This document shows positions 44,240 through 53,279 of a DNA stretch of 64,000 nucleotides, in pieces. A program made the position numbers and the translations under genes. Under the pieces are notes generated by a model, which was not told the DNA's origin, ran no database searches, and worked only from the letters and a program-made list of their open reading frames with translations. Every line of letters starts with the position of its first letter. The stretch's first letter is position 1. Source of the DNA: Limobrevibacterium gyesilva (GTDB lineage Bacteria; Pseudomonadota; Alphaproteobacteria; Acetobacterales; Acetobacteraceae); the NCBI RefSeq assembly GCF_025989185.1, contig NZ_JAPDNT010000018.1, positions 1 to 64,000 on the forward strand, read 5' to 3'.

Positions 44240-44328
44240 CGTTGAATTCCTGCGGTTTAGCGGCGATCCCGGGCATCGCTCCCCGAAGGGCGCTGCCCGC
44301 ACTATTCGCACGCGGCAGGTCGGTCGCA

Positions 44329-44342
44329 TTGATCTGGATCAA
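44329..44342. promoter_or_regulatory. FNR/ANR-type binding site
   Basis: TTGATCTGGATCAA is a perfect TTGAT-N4-ATCAA box. It lies 90 bp before narG and 99 bp before the Crp/Fnr-type gene, in position to control both divergent units under low oxygen. The regulator that binds it may be a host FNR or the adjacent protein. Confidence 0.85.
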
Positions 44343-44440
44343 TGATCGCCGTGACCCAGGCGCTTTATCTGCGTGACATGAATCACATGATGCGCGCGGC
44401 CCCGGCACGCGACCGGGGCCGCCGCGGGGAGCGGGAGCGA

Positions 44441-45214
44441 ATGAAAGCGGACCCGTCGACCACGTCGCCCGCAACGCCCGAAACGGCCCGGATGTCCCAT
44501 CCGCGGCAGGGACTGGCCGCCGTTGGGTGGCTTCAGGGGGTGCCCGGCGCGACGCTCGACGGGCTTGCCCGCCAATCCGTCCTCCATCGCGTCCCGCCGG
44601 GAAGCCTGCTGTTCGAGCAGGCCGAGACGCCGTCCTTCGCGCAATTCCTGCTTGCCGGCAGCATCGAGCTGCTGGGCGTGCGGGGGAAGGACGAGACGCT
44701 CATCGAGTTGCTGCGGCCGGTGGATCTGGTCGTCCCCGCGGCCGTGCTCAACCGCCAGCCGTACCTGATGCGGGCCCGGGTGCATGAGGAGGCGCAGCTT
44801 CTCCTCATCCAGGCCGAAGCCTTCCGCAGCGCAATCGTTGCCGACCACGCGCTGTGCCTGGCCGTCCTGAGCTGTCAGGCGGCCCAGTTCCGCCGCCAGG
44901 TGAAGCACGCCAAGAACGTCAAGCTGCGCTCCGCCGAGGAGCGCGTCGGCGCCTGGCTGGTGGCGCTGATCGACGGCGCCGGGACCGCCGAAGCCGTCCG
45001 GCTGCCGATGGAAAAGCGCCTCATCGCCTCCCAGCTCGGCATGACCCGCGAGACGTTCTCCCGCGCGCTCGCGGCGATGGCCCGCCATGGGCTGCGCATC
45101 TCCGGCGACATGCTGCAGGTCGAGGACGCCGGCGCCGCACGGGCGCGCTTTCCGCTCGACCCACTGATCGACGGCCCCGAACCGATCGCCCCACTTCCGC
45201 AGAACAGGAGCTGA
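44441..45214 (+). CDS. Crp/Fnr-family regulator next to nar genes (NarR/DNR-like)
   Basis: 257 residues. Cyclic-nucleotide-binding-like beta barrel (LHRVPPGSLLFEQAETPSFA, FLLAGSIELLGVRGKDETLI, ELLRPVDLVVPAAVL), dimer helix and C-terminal HTH (RLIASQLGMTRETFSRALAA). It lacks the N-terminal Cys cluster of FNR, so it is more like the cysteine-less nitrate/NO-responsive Crp members (NarR, DNR). ATG 44441 is preceded by GGGAGCG; frames upstream cross the FNR box. It directly precedes narK (two-base gap), suggesting co-transcription. Confidence 0.87.
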   Translation: MKADPSTTSPATPETARMSHPRQGLAAVGWLQGVPGATLDGLARQSVLHRVPPGSLLFEQAETPSFAQFLLAGSIELLGVRGKDETLIELLRPVDLVVPAAVLNRQPYLMRARVHEEAQLLLIQAEAFRSAIVADHALCLAVLSCQAAQFRRQVKHAKNVKLRSAEERVGAWLVALIDGAGTAEAVRLPMEKRLIASQLGMTRETFSRALAAMARHGLRISGDMLQVEDAGAARARFPLDPLIDGPEPIAPLPQNRS

Positions 45215-45216
45215 CC

Positions 45217-46515
45217 ATGCCGACGTCCCGCGAGACCTCGCAGGCCCGGGCCTTGACTGTGCTGTTCGTCACCACCTTCGCCTTCGCGGTCTGCTTCGCC
45301 GCCTGGATGATGTTCGGCGTCACCGGCATCCCGATCCGCACGCAGCTCGACCTGAACGCCTCGGAGTTCGGCCTGCTGACGGCGACCCCGGTGCTGACCG
45401 GCGCGGTCCTGCGGCTGCCGCTGGGCATCTGGACCGACCGGTTCGGCGGCCGGATCGTGATGTTCGTGCTGCTCGTCGTCTGTGCCGTGCCGCTGTGGCT
45501 TTCTTCATATGCAACGCAGTTCTGGCAATTCCTGGTGCTCGGCCTGGCGCTCGGCCTGGTGGGTGCCTCCTTCGCGGTCGGCACGCCCTATGTGGCGCGG
45601 TTCTTCCCGAAGAACCGGGGCTTCGCCATGGGCGTGTTCGGCGCCGGCACGACGGGTGCCGCCATCAACATGTTCGTGGCGCCCGTGCTGATCTCGCAGT
45701 TCGGCTGGCAGGCCGTGCCGCGCGTGTATGCGGTCGTCTTGCTGGTGACGGCCGGGCTGTTCTGGGTGCTGTCGCTGCCGGACCCGGGCAGGACCGGCAA
45801 CGCGGTGCCGATCCGCGAGCAGCTTGCCGTGTTGAAGGACCCGCGAGTCTGGAAATACTGCCAGTACTACTCGATCGTGTTCGGCGGCTTCACGTCGCTG
45901 TCGATCTGGATGACGCAGTATTTCGTCAACGAGTACCATTTCCCGATCGCGCAGGCGGCCCTGATGGCCGCCTGCTTCGCGCTTCCCGGCGGCGTGCTGC
46001 GCGCCTTCGGCGGCTGGCTCTCCGACCGCTACGGTGCCCATAGCGTGACGTGGTGGGTGCTGTGGGCGGCCTGGATCTGCCTGTTCATCCTCTCCTATCC
46101 GCAGACCGACCTCATCGTTCAGACCATACGCGGCCCGGTGTCGTTCCATATCGGGCTGCCCGCCTGGGCCTTCGCCGGATTGCTGTTCATCCTCGGTGTC
46201 TCGTTTGCCTGCGGCATGGCCTCGACCTTCAAATACGTTGCCGACGACTTTCCCGACAACATGGGCCCGGTTTCCGGCATCGTCGGCCTTGCCGGCGGCC
46301 TGGGCGGGTTCCTGCTGCCGATCATCTACGGCATCCTGCTCGACCTCTTCGGCGTCTATTCAAGCTGCTTCATGTTCCTCTACGGCATCGTCTGGGTGTC
46401 GCTGATCCTGTCCTACATCACCGAAGTGCGCCGGCTGCCGGTCATGGGAGAGCAGGAGGACGCACCGGCCTCTGGGACCGAGCGGCAACCTGGTGTCGCC
46501 GCCGCGGCACAGTGA
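45217..46515 (+). CDS. narK: nitrate/nitrite MFS transporter
   Basis: 432 residues with about 12 helices. FAVCFAAWMMFGVTGIPIRT, LTATPVLTGAVLRLPLGIWT with DRFGGR, GLVGASFAVGTPYVARFFPK, GFAMGVFGAGTTGAAINMFV and the second nitrate-signature-like GIVGLAGGLGGFLLPIIYGI are NarK/NNP features. The Arg in VLRLPLGI is the substrate-binding position. One 12-helix unit, not the fused NarK1-2. It imports nitrate for NarG; the SD is AGGAG. Cotranscribed with the regulator. Confidence 0.95.
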   Translation: MPTSRETSQARALTVLFVTTFAFAVCFAAWMMFGVTGIPIRTQLDLNASEFGLLTATPVLTGAVLRLPLGIWTDRFGGRIVMFVLLVVCAVPLWLSSYATQFWQFLVLGLALGLVGASFAVGTPYVARFFPKNRGFAMGVFGAGTTGAAINMFVAPVLISQFGWQAVPRVYAVVLLVTAGLFWVLSLPDPGRTGNAVPIREQLAVLKDPRVWKYCQYYSIVFGGFTSLSIWMTQYFVNEYHFPIAQAALMAACFALPGGVLRAFGGWLSDRYGAHSVTWWVLWAAWICLFILSYPQTDLIVQTIRGPVSFHIGLPAWAFAGLLFILGVSFACGMASTFKYVADDFPDNMGPVSGIVGLAGGLGGFLLPIIYGILLDLFGVYSSCFMFLYGIVWVSLILSYITEVRRLPVMGEQEDAPASGTERQPGVAAAAQ

Positions 46516-46548
46516 CCATCGGGATGGAGCCCCGCCTATTCCCGCGGG

Positions 46549-47808
46549 CTAGGTTGCAGGCTCGCGCCGTGCTTCCTCGGGAGGGCGAACGGCCTGGAAC
46601 TGCCGCAGCAGCGCAAGGTCGTAGACGATCTTGAGCACGCCGGCGCAAACGAGCGGCCAGCCGAACGGGCTGACGGACAGGGCCCACCCGGCGAGCGCAG
46701 GCGAGAGCGCCGATGCGAGGCTGCGCGGCACCGCGGTCAGGCTGGCGGCGGCGGGGCGTTCCGCCGGCTCAACCACTGCCATGACGTAGGAGGAGCGCGT
46801 CGGAACATCCATCTGCGATAGCAGGCTGCGCAGCACCAGCAGCGCCACGGCAAGCGGCAGCGTCGGCGCGACGGCGGCCAGGATCAGGAAGACGCTGGAA
46901 GGCAGATGCGTGAACACCATGGTGTTGACGAGCCCAAAGCGCGCCGCCAGCCGCACCGCAACGAAATACGAGAACGACGAACAAACCCCGGTCGCGAAGA
47001 AGATCGTTGCCGCGGTGGCGACAGACAGGCCGAACCGCTCGAACAGCCACAGCGCAAGCAGGGAGTTCACGATGAAGCCGCCGCCGAACGCATCGAGCGA
47101 GAACAGGGCCGCCAGGCTATAGACGCGCCGGCGCGAAGGGCCGAGGCCGGCCGTCGGCTGCGGCCCCTCAGCCCGGACCTCTTCCAGGCCGGCATAGACG
47201 AACAGCGTGGCCAGCCCGAGGGCGCCATAGAGCAGGAACAGGGCGTCGACCGCGGTGCCGGCTGGCAGGATCCGTTCGAGCCAGTCAAGGGCGCCGGTCG
47301 CCAGCGACCCCAGGGCCACGCCGATGGAGCCGATGAAGCCGTAGCGGGCATAGGCGGCCGTGCGCGCATCGGCCGGGACGAACCGGGCGATGAGCGAATG
47401 TTCGATCGGCAGGAAGACGCTCACATCGCCGCCCGACGGGTTGAGCGTACCGACGAAGGCGATCAGCAGCAGCGGCCAGAACGCTTCCAGGGACGCGAAG
47501 CCGACACCGGTGCCGGCCATCAGCAAGGCGGCGGCGAGCAGACAGCGGCGCAGGCGCAAACGGTGCGAGACGAGACCGAAGGCCAGGGTCAACAGCGCGG
47601 AGCCGAGCAGCGTGCTGGTCGCGATCAGCCCGATCTCGACCGCGCCGTACCCGAGCCGCGCGAGATGGACCGGCAGCAGGATGGCGACGAGCCCGTCGCC
47701 GAAGGCCCGGGTCCCGCGTGCCGCCATGATGCGGCGGATGCCGGCAGGGTCGTGATGCGCGTCGTGCCCGGCGGAAGGCCTGTCCGTTGCGGCGGCGCTG
47801 GGTTGCAT
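46549..47808 (-). CDS. MFS transporter of unknown substrate
   Basis: 419 residues from the ATG overlapping the preceding stop. About 12 helices: AFGDGLVAILLPVHLARLGY, LLGSALLTLAFGLVSHRLRL, RYGFIGSIGVALGSLATGAL, DAFGGGFIVNSLLALWLFER and SSYVMAVVEPAERPAAASLT. The layout resembles small-molecule or drug exporters. It is convergent with narK, and the third gene in a run with the beta-propeller and DUF1259 genes, so it may export or import their ligand. Confidence 0.8.
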   Translation of the reverse strand: MQPSAAATDRPSAGHDAHHDPAGIRRIMAARGTRAFGDGLVAILLPVHLARLGYGAVEIGLIATSTLLGSALLTLAFGLVSHRLRLRRCLLAAALLMAGTGVGFASLEAFWPLLLIAFVGTLNPSGGDVSVFLPIEHSLIARFVPADARTAAYARYGFIGSIGVALGSLATGALDWLERILPAGTAVDALFLLYGALGLATLFVYAGLEEVRAEGPQPTAGLGPSRRRVYSLAALFSLDAFGGGFIVNSLLALWLFERFGLSVATAATIFFATGVCSSFSYFVAVRLAARFGLVNTMVFTHLPSSVFLILAAVAPTLPLAVALLVLRSLLSQMDVPTRSSYVMAVVEPAERPAAASLTAVPRSLASALSPALAGWALSVSPFGWPLVCAGVLKIVYDLALLRQFQAVRPPEEARREPAT

Positions 47809-48824
47809 CAAGGCACTGGCCGGTAGATCAGGATGGCCGCATCGTGGCCGAGCAGGCCGGCGCGCCGCGCCACGAACAGGCGGTCCAGCTCCGGCACGAA
47901 CAACGACGTCCGCGCGCCGGAAGCGGTCTCGACGGACGGCAGGGGACGGAGGGTGTCGCCATCCCGCCGCAGAACGGCAACCTCGCCGCTGCCGCAGCTG
48001 ATATAGAGTCTCTGGCGCTTGCCGTCGAAGAACACGTCGTCCGCGTCGCCGCAGATCGTGATCTCGTTGCGCGTCGCGCCGGTGTCGCGCGCAAGCAGTG
48101 CGAGCCCGGGCGGGCGGCGAAATGCGGTTGCGAGCAATCCCGCGTCGCGGTCCAGCGCCATCGGGAAGTTCTCTCTGGCGGCGGAAAGTCTCCAGGTGCC
48201 CGACACATGGCCCGCGCGCAGGTCGACGACGGCGATCTGGTGCGCATCCGGCAGGTTGACGAAGGCCAGGCCCTTGTCCGGGTCGATCTGGAAGCCTTCG
48301 GGATGCGCCGGCAGCTTGATGTCCGCCGTCTTCGTCCGGCTCACGGGATCGATGATGGCCAGGCCGCCACTGCCGTAGCCGACGACGGCCGCGCCCGTGC
48401 GAGGATCGATCCGGACATTGTCGGCGTCGTCGCCCAGAGGGATCGACCCGATCGGCATCAGGTCTTCTCCCCGGAACAACCGGACGGAGCCGTCGCCGGC
48501 GTTGGCGACAAGCACGAGGTCGCCCTTCTGCGCATAGCCGACGCCCTGGGGTTCACGCAGTCCCTGGATGCGGTGTGCGACCTTGCCCACGGACAGATCG
48601 ACAACGTCGACGGTGTTGTTCCCCAGCTCCGCGACAAGCAATCGGTTCCGGCCGGAATCGACCGCCATGTGATCGATGCGCCCGCCGGTATCGGGCAGCG
48701 GGATGGTTGCTTCGAGCGCGAGTGATGCATCGGACCCGGCCGCGTGGCCGCCGCGGGGGGCCGCGGCGAGGCAGCAGGCGGCCAGGCCGGAGATCAGCGC
48801 GATGCTCCCGAGCGTGTGTTCCAT
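47808..48824 (-). CDS. exported YncE-like beta-propeller protein
   Basis: 338 residues with a signal peptide (MEHTLGSIALISGLAACCLA … GGHAAG). Repeats of about 45 residues such as HMAVDSGRNRLLVAELGNNT, VRIDPRTGAAVVGYGSGGLA, FQIDPDKGLAFVNLPDAHQI and LFVPELDRLFVARRAG form a seven-bladed propeller of the YncE/surface-antigen kind. A periplasmic binding or sensor role is usual; the ligand is unknown. Start coupling: its stop overlaps the MFS start (ATGA). Confidence 0.82.
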   Translation of the reverse strand: MEHTLGSIALISGLAACCLAAAPRGGHAAGSDASLALEATIPLPDTGGRIDHMAVDSGRNRLLVAELGNNTVDVVDLSVGKVAHRIQGLREPQGVGYAQKGDLVLVANAGDGSVRLFRGEDLMPIGSIPLGDDADNVRIDPRTGAAVVGYGSGGLAIIDPVSRTKTADIKLPAHPEGFQIDPDKGLAFVNLPDAHQIAVVDLRAGHVSGTWRLSAARENFPMALDRDAGLLATAFRRPPGLALLARDTGATRNEITICGDADDVFFDGKRQRLYISCGSGEVAVLRRDGDTLRPLPSVETASGARTSLFVPELDRLFVARRAGLLGHDAAILIYRPVP

Positions 48825-48888
48825 AATGCATCTCCCGAAAGTCGCAGGTCAGGCGAGCGTCAGTTCAGCTTCTCGGCAACGTCGTATT

Positions 48889-49785
48889 CTAGCTCTTCAC
48901 GACATTGACCTTATCCAAGGCGGCACGCAGACCCTCTGCCAGCTTCGTAGCGTCGCCGTTGGCCCAGAAATGAACGAAGAACGCCCGTGGCTGGTCGTTG
49001 AGCATGTGGTTGTGCAAGGCCGTCACCTCGATGCCGTGTTCGCGCAAGGCGAGAAGAACGGGGTTGACCTCCTCGGCCAGCAGCACGAAGTCGCCGGTGA
49101 TCGCGGCCTTGCCCCCGCCTGTCGGCTGGAAGTTGATGGCAATGGCGGTACCCATCGCCGGCGGCACTGGCATGCCCTTGTCCGCCACGATGTCGTTGCG
49201 GGGGATGCCGAACTGGTACACGTCGCCATTGGCAGTTCCCTTGTAGCGCAGCGTCTGCTCCAGCTTTGCGGTGTCGAGATCCGTTTGCGTCGCCGGCACC
49301 GGCTGAGCCGCGGCGACCGAAGCCCCGAACGGCGTCTTGCTGGCGGCCGCCAGGCTGTCATGCAGTGCCGTTGCGAGTTTCAGCGGATCTCCTTGCGCGG
49401 CGACGTGCATGTAGAAGGTCGCGGGCTGGGCGCGCAGAAGGTGGTTGTGAACGGCCGTCACCGTGATGCCATCCGCGAGCAGCCTCGCCATCACCGGATT
49501 GACTTCGTCCTCGGTCAGGACAAGGTCGCCCATAACCATGCCGCCAGTGCCCATCGCTTTGAAAGCGAGCCAGCCGCCGAGCGCGAAGGCGGGTTTGATG
49601 ACGACGCCATCGACGGTGACATGCAGGTCGGACCGCGGCAGCCCATACTTATGCACGCCGCCTGGCTGATCCGTGCCCACCTTGCCGAGCGCCCGGTCAA
49701 CCTTGCTCCACTCCACTTCGGCGCCGGTCGCGGGTGCGCCGGTCAGCAACAGGCCAGCAATTGCGATCGCGAACAGCGTGCGCAT
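48889..49785 (-). CDS. exported DUF1259 (LpqO/LppY-like) protein
   Basis: 298 residues with a signal peptide (MRTLFAIAIAGLLLTGAPAT). Two related DUF1259 halves: WSKVDRALGKVGTDQPGGVH, YGLPRSDLHVTVDGVVIKPA, AVHNHLLRAQPATFYMHVAA and, in the second, LEQTLRYKGTANGDVYQFGI, AINFQPTGGGKAAITGDFVL, ALHNHMLNDQPRAFFVHFW. The repeated HNH…P…H pattern may bind metal. Its function is unknown. SD GGGAG. It leads the run DUF1259–propeller–MFS on the minus strand, next to chromate genes. Confidence 0.85.
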   Translation of the reverse strand: MRTLFAIAIAGLLLTGAPATGAEVEWSKVDRALGKVGTDQPGGVHKYGLPRSDLHVTVDGVVIKPAFALGGWLAFKAMGTGGMVMGDLVLTEDEVNPVMARLLADGITVTAVHNHLLRAQPATFYMHVAAQGDPLKLATALHDSLAAASKTPFGASVAAAQPVPATQTDLDTAKLEQTLRYKGTANGDVYQFGIPRNDIVADKGMPVPPAMGTAIAINFQPTGGGKAAITGDFVLLAEEVNPVLLALREHGIEVTALHNHMLNDQPRAFFVHFWANGDATKLAEGLRAALDKVNVVKS

Positions 49786-49834
49786 GGCATATCTCCCTGC
49801 GGCAGGAAATGGGCGATGGTGGGCCGGCGCCGAA

Positions 49835-51244
49835 TCATCGGACACCCCCGAATGCGAGCTGAAATGCCACTCCGGCGATCGAACAGCCGAGCAATGTCGG
49901 AATGACGCCGATCCTGAAGCGCAGCAGCGCCAAGGCGGCGGCGACCGCCAGCACGCTTGCGAACGGGTCCAGGCTACCCAGTACCGGTATGTCCAGCGCC
50001 AGGCCGTAGCCGTGCCAGCTGACCGTTCGTTGGAAGATGACATGGACGCCGAACCAGACGGCAAGATTGACGATCACGCCGACCACGGCAGCGGTCACGG
50101 CCGACAAGGCGGCGCCAAGTGCGCGTACGCCGCGCAGCGCCTCGACATACGGCGCACCCAGAAAGACCCAGAGGAAGCACGGCGTGAACGTGACCCAGGT
50201 CACAAGCAGACCCGCCAGCACGCCAGCTGGCAACGGCGGCAGCGCGCCAGGGGCACGATACCCCGCCAGGAATCCGACATGCTGGACGACCATGATCAAG
50301 GGGCCCGGCGTCGTCTCGGCCAAGCCCAATCCGGTCAGCATCTCGCCCGGGGCAAGCCAGTGATACGTCTGGACGGCTTCCTGGGCGACATAGGCGAGCA
50401 CCGCGTACGCGCCGCCGAAACTCACCACGGCGACCGCGCTGAAGAACAGGGCCAGCTGCGTGAACACGTTCCCGGGCCCAAGCAACGCGAGCAGGAGGAC
50501 CACGGGGCCGAGCCACAGCGGCAGCCACACGGATGCAACGCGCAGTGCCCGGCTGGTGGATGGCTGCGCGTGTGCGGGCATCGTCTCGCCCAGCAGGTCA
50601 TCGCCATGCTCACCGCGCGAATGGGTTGATCCCACCGTGTAGCCGGACCGATCCGCAACGAAGCCCGCTGCCGCGGCTGCCAGGACGACGACCGGGAACG
50701 GAACGGCGAAAAAGAACAGTGCGGCGAAGGCCGCGGCCGCGATGGCCACCGCAACTCGGGACTTCAGCGCCCTTCGGCCCACTCTCAGCACTGCCTCGAC
50801 CACCACGGCCAGAACGGCTGCCTTGAGGCCGAAGAGCAATCCGGCGACGACGTCCACATTTCCCCAGGTCACGTAGACCAGGCTGAGCGCCATCAGCGCG
50901 ACCACTCCCGGCACCACGAACAGCACGCCGGCGATCAGCCCGCCCAGGGTGCGATGCATGAGCCAACCGATGTAGATCGCCAGTTGTTGCGCCTCGGGCC
51001 CAGGAAGCAGGTGGCAGTAGTTGAGCGCGTGGAGGAACCGCGCCTCCGACACCCAGCGCAGCTCCTCGACAATGATTCGATGCATGATCGCAATCTGCCC
51101 GACCGGTCCGCCGAAGCTGAGCAGTGCCACGCGCACCCAGACCTTGAACGCCTCCGCAAGACCGACACCGTGCGCGGTATCCATCTCCATCGGCCGCGAC
51201 GGCGCCGCAACGTGGGTTCCGGAGGAGGGAACCGCCTGGGTCAT
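49835..51244 (-). CDS. chrA: chromate transporter ChrA, two-domain form
   Basis: 469 residues with two homologous CHR domains. First: FKVWVRVALLSFGGPVGQIA … ALNYCHLLPGPEAQQLAIYI. Second: FTQLALFFSAVAVVSFGGAY … LAPGEMLTGLGLAETTPGPL. The SFGGP and LPGP/TPGP motifs mark the family, which exports chromate (or takes up related oxyanions) across the inner membrane. It follows the ChrB-type gene by 13 bp on the same strand. Confidence 0.95.
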   Translation of the reverse strand: MTQAVPSSGTHVAAPSRPMEMDTAHGVGLAEAFKVWVRVALLSFGGPVGQIAIMHRIIVEELRWVSEARFLHALNYCHLLPGPEAQQLAIYIGWLMHRTLGGLIAGVLFVVPGVVALMALSLVYVTWGNVDVVAGLLFGLKAAVLAVVVEAVLRVGRRALKSRVAVAIAAAAFAALFFFAVPFPVVVLAAAAAGFVADRSGYTVGSTHSRGEHGDDLLGETMPAHAQPSTSRALRVASVWLPLWLGPVVLLLALLGPGNVFTQLALFFSAVAVVSFGGAYAVLAYVAQEAVQTYHWLAPGEMLTGLGLAETTPGPLIMVVQHVGFLAGYRAPGALPPLPAGVLAGLLVTWVTFTPCFLWVFLGAPYVEALRGVRALGAALSAVTAAVVGVIVNLAVWFGVHVIFQRTVSWHGYGLALDIPVLGSLDPFASVLAVAAALALLRFRIGVIPTLLGCSIAGVAFQLAFGGVR

Positions 51245-51257
51245 GCGGCCATCTTCC

Positions 51258-51737
51258 TCACGACGCAACGGGTGCTGGAGGCTCTGCGGGCCTGGCCCCG
51301 TGCGCGCCGGCCTGCAGATCCCGGCACCAGGTGTAGAGGGCGTCATAGATGACCATGCCCTGCTCCAGCATGGCATGGTCGTCGGGATAGTTCTTCGACA
51401 GGCCGAGCGAGATCGCGTGCAACCCCGCTGCCTGCGGCGCCAGATCAGGCCGGGCGGTGTCGGCGCCGCGCACGATGGCCGCAAGCTTCTGAAGAGCCGG
51501 ATCCTTCAGCTCGTAATGGTTCAGGAAGGCATCGAAAGAGCAGAGCTCGCCCACATGCGAGAACGGCACCGCCCCTGCAATGTCGTAAGGCGTCGCGCCG
51601 GTTTCGGTCGCGGTCGCGAAGACCTTGTCCGCCGGCACGTAGATGAACTCGGCATCGGCATCGATGAAGCGCCGGATCAGCCAGGGGCAGGCGATCCGGT
51701 CGATCTTGGGGTGTTCACGAGTAACCCACCTGGTCAT
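51258..51737 (-). CDS. ChrB C-terminal-domain protein (chromate resistance)
   Basis: 159 residues: MTRWVTREHPKIDRIACPWL, IRRFIDADAEFIYVPADKVF, PFSHVGELCSFDAFLNHYEL and HAISLGLSKNYPDDHAMLEQ. This matches the C-terminal ChrB domain (PF09828) also found in the divergent 51914–52897 gene, but without the N-terminal regulator part. It has no signal peptide. The stand-alone domain is frequent beside chrA; its activity is unproven. Confidence 0.85.
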   Translation of the reverse strand: MTRWVTREHPKIDRIACPWLIRRFIDADAEFIYVPADKVFATATETGATPYDIAGAVPFSHVGELCSFDAFLNHYELKDPALQKLAAIVRGADTARPDLAPQAAGLHAISLGLSKNYPDDHAMLEQGMVIYDALYTWCRDLQAGAHGARPAEPPAPVAS

Positions 51738-51913
51738 GTGGCTTCTCCGTGGCGATGTTGCGGTAAGCGGCGCCACTCGGCCGGAACGGCGGCGAGGCGG
51801 CGTCCTGGGCATGAGGCCCTTGCTGGTAGACGAATGATACGGACTTTATATCTTTCATAAACGATGATACGAGCGTTTCATCCAATCTGTCGCTTATGTG
51901 ATGAAGACGAGGA
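51738..51913. promoter_or_regulatory. divergent promoter region of the chromate cluster
   Basis: The middle part (51830–51890) is unusually AT-rich for this window. It contains GATACGGACTTTATATC and ATGATACGAGCGTTTCATCC with GATACG twice, about 31 bp apart, candidate sites for the chromate-responsive ChrB protein. Elements could not be assigned to one direction. Confidence 0.45.
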
Positions 51914-52897
51914 ATGGCAGCAACCACGCCCTCCACCCTTGGACGACCCGAGAGATGGCTGCTGCTGATGCACCAGCTTCCGGCCAAGCCGGCTTATCTG
52001 CGGGTGAAGATCTGGCGGCGGCTCCAGGGCCTGGGCGCCGTGACGGTGAAGAACTCGGTCTACGCGCTGCCTGCCACCGAACAGACGCAGGAAGACCTGG
52101 AATGGCTCCTCAAGGAAATCGTCGAAGGCGGCGGGGAGGGCCTGATCTGCGAAGCACGGCTGATCGACGGCCTGTCCGACGACGAGGCCCGCGCCTTGTT
52201 CAACGCCGCCCGCGAGGCCGATTACGACGATCTCGCGAAGGAGGCGCGGGAACTGAGTGATACGTCGTCCGCCGGCGGCGAGATCCGGGCGAAGCTCGCG
52301 CGGCTCAGGTCCAACCTGGCCCGGATCGTCGCCATCGACTTCTTCGACGCCGTCGGGCGCGAGACGGCGGAGGGCCTGCTCGGGGCTTTGGAGGAGCGAC
52401 TGCGGAAAGAGGAAACCGCCAGCACGCCCGACCGGGACGCCGCACCGGCAGATGCCGATACCGAAATCCTGAAGGGACGCGTATGGGTCACCCGGCAGGG
52501 CGTCTACGTGGACCGCATCGCCACTGCCTGGCTCATCCGCCGTTTCATCGACCCGGACGCCCGGTTCAAGTTCGTCCCCGCCAAAGGCTATGCGCCCCAG
52601 GCGGGTGAATTGCGCTTCGACATGTTCGACGCCGAGTTCACCCATGAGGGCGACCGTTGCACGTTCGAGGTGCTGCAGGCCCGTACCGGGCTGACGGACC
52701 CGGGCCTGACCGCCATCGGCGAGATCGTCCACGACATCGACCTGAAGGACGGCAAGTTCGGCCGCGAGGAGGCCGGCGGAATCGCCCGGCTCATCGAGGG
52801 CATCGCCATCGCCAACCGGGAGGACAACCGGCGGCTTGAACGCGGTGGTGCGGTCTTCGATGACCTCTACGGCTATTTCCGCCGGCGGCGTGGTTGA
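51914..52897 (+). CDS. chrB: chromate resistance protein ChrB
   Basis: 327 residues. N-terminal part: RWLLLMHQLPAKPAYLRVKI, WRRLQGLGAVTVKNSVYALP and LEWLLKEIVEGGGEGLICEA, the ChrB_N domain with PaaX-like features that acts as a chromate-sensing regulator. C-terminal part: VDRIATAWLIRRFIDPDARF, FDAEFTHEGDRCTFEVLQAR and IHDIDLK-like VHDIDLKDGKFGREEAGG. Divergent from chrA with a shared promoter gap, as expected for an autoregulated chromate switch. Confidence 0.92.
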   Translation: MAATTPSTLGRPERWLLLMHQLPAKPAYLRVKIWRRLQGLGAVTVKNSVYALPATEQTQEDLEWLLKEIVEGGGEGLICEARLIDGLSDDEARALFNAAREADYDDLAKEARELSDTSSAGGEIRAKLARLRSNLARIVAIDFFDAVGRETAEGLLGALEERLRKEETASTPDRDAAPADADTEILKGRVWVTRQGVYVDRIATAWLIRRFIDPDARFKFVPAKGYAPQAGELRFDMFDAEFTHEGDRCTFEVLQARTGLTDPGLTAIGEIVHDIDLKDGKFGREEAGGIARLIEGIAIANREDNRRLERGGAVFDDLYGYFRRRRG

Positions 52898-53021
52898 GGC
52901 AACACCGGACGGCGTCGGCCCAACCCGCCCGTTCTGCATTCGTTTGCATCGGCATGCGCCAAACGGGGGTTGCACCCGCGCCCCTGAGAGTCTAGGTAGG
53001 CCGCGCTTTCCCGCACCCGGC

Positions 53022-53096
<75 letters not shown>

Positions 53097-53279
53097 TATT
53101 TTTCAGCCGCTTAACCCGTTGAAGGCCACGTCCTCTCCGACCTCTGTGGCAGGAATGTGACAGCGTCCCCTTCCGGAGAGCTCGCCACCGCGTCCGGGCA
53201 CACACGGGAGCAGACCGCCTTCCTTGCCGCGAGAGCGCACAGCCCGAGGAAGACTAGCCCTCACGAAGGGCCCCCCGCC

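Noticed and set aside
44342-44440. An N-terminal extension of the Crp/Fnr-type regulator starting at 44342.
   Set aside because: The extension would begin at the FNR box itself and encodes Arg-rich sequence. The ATG at 44441 has an SD and normal family length.
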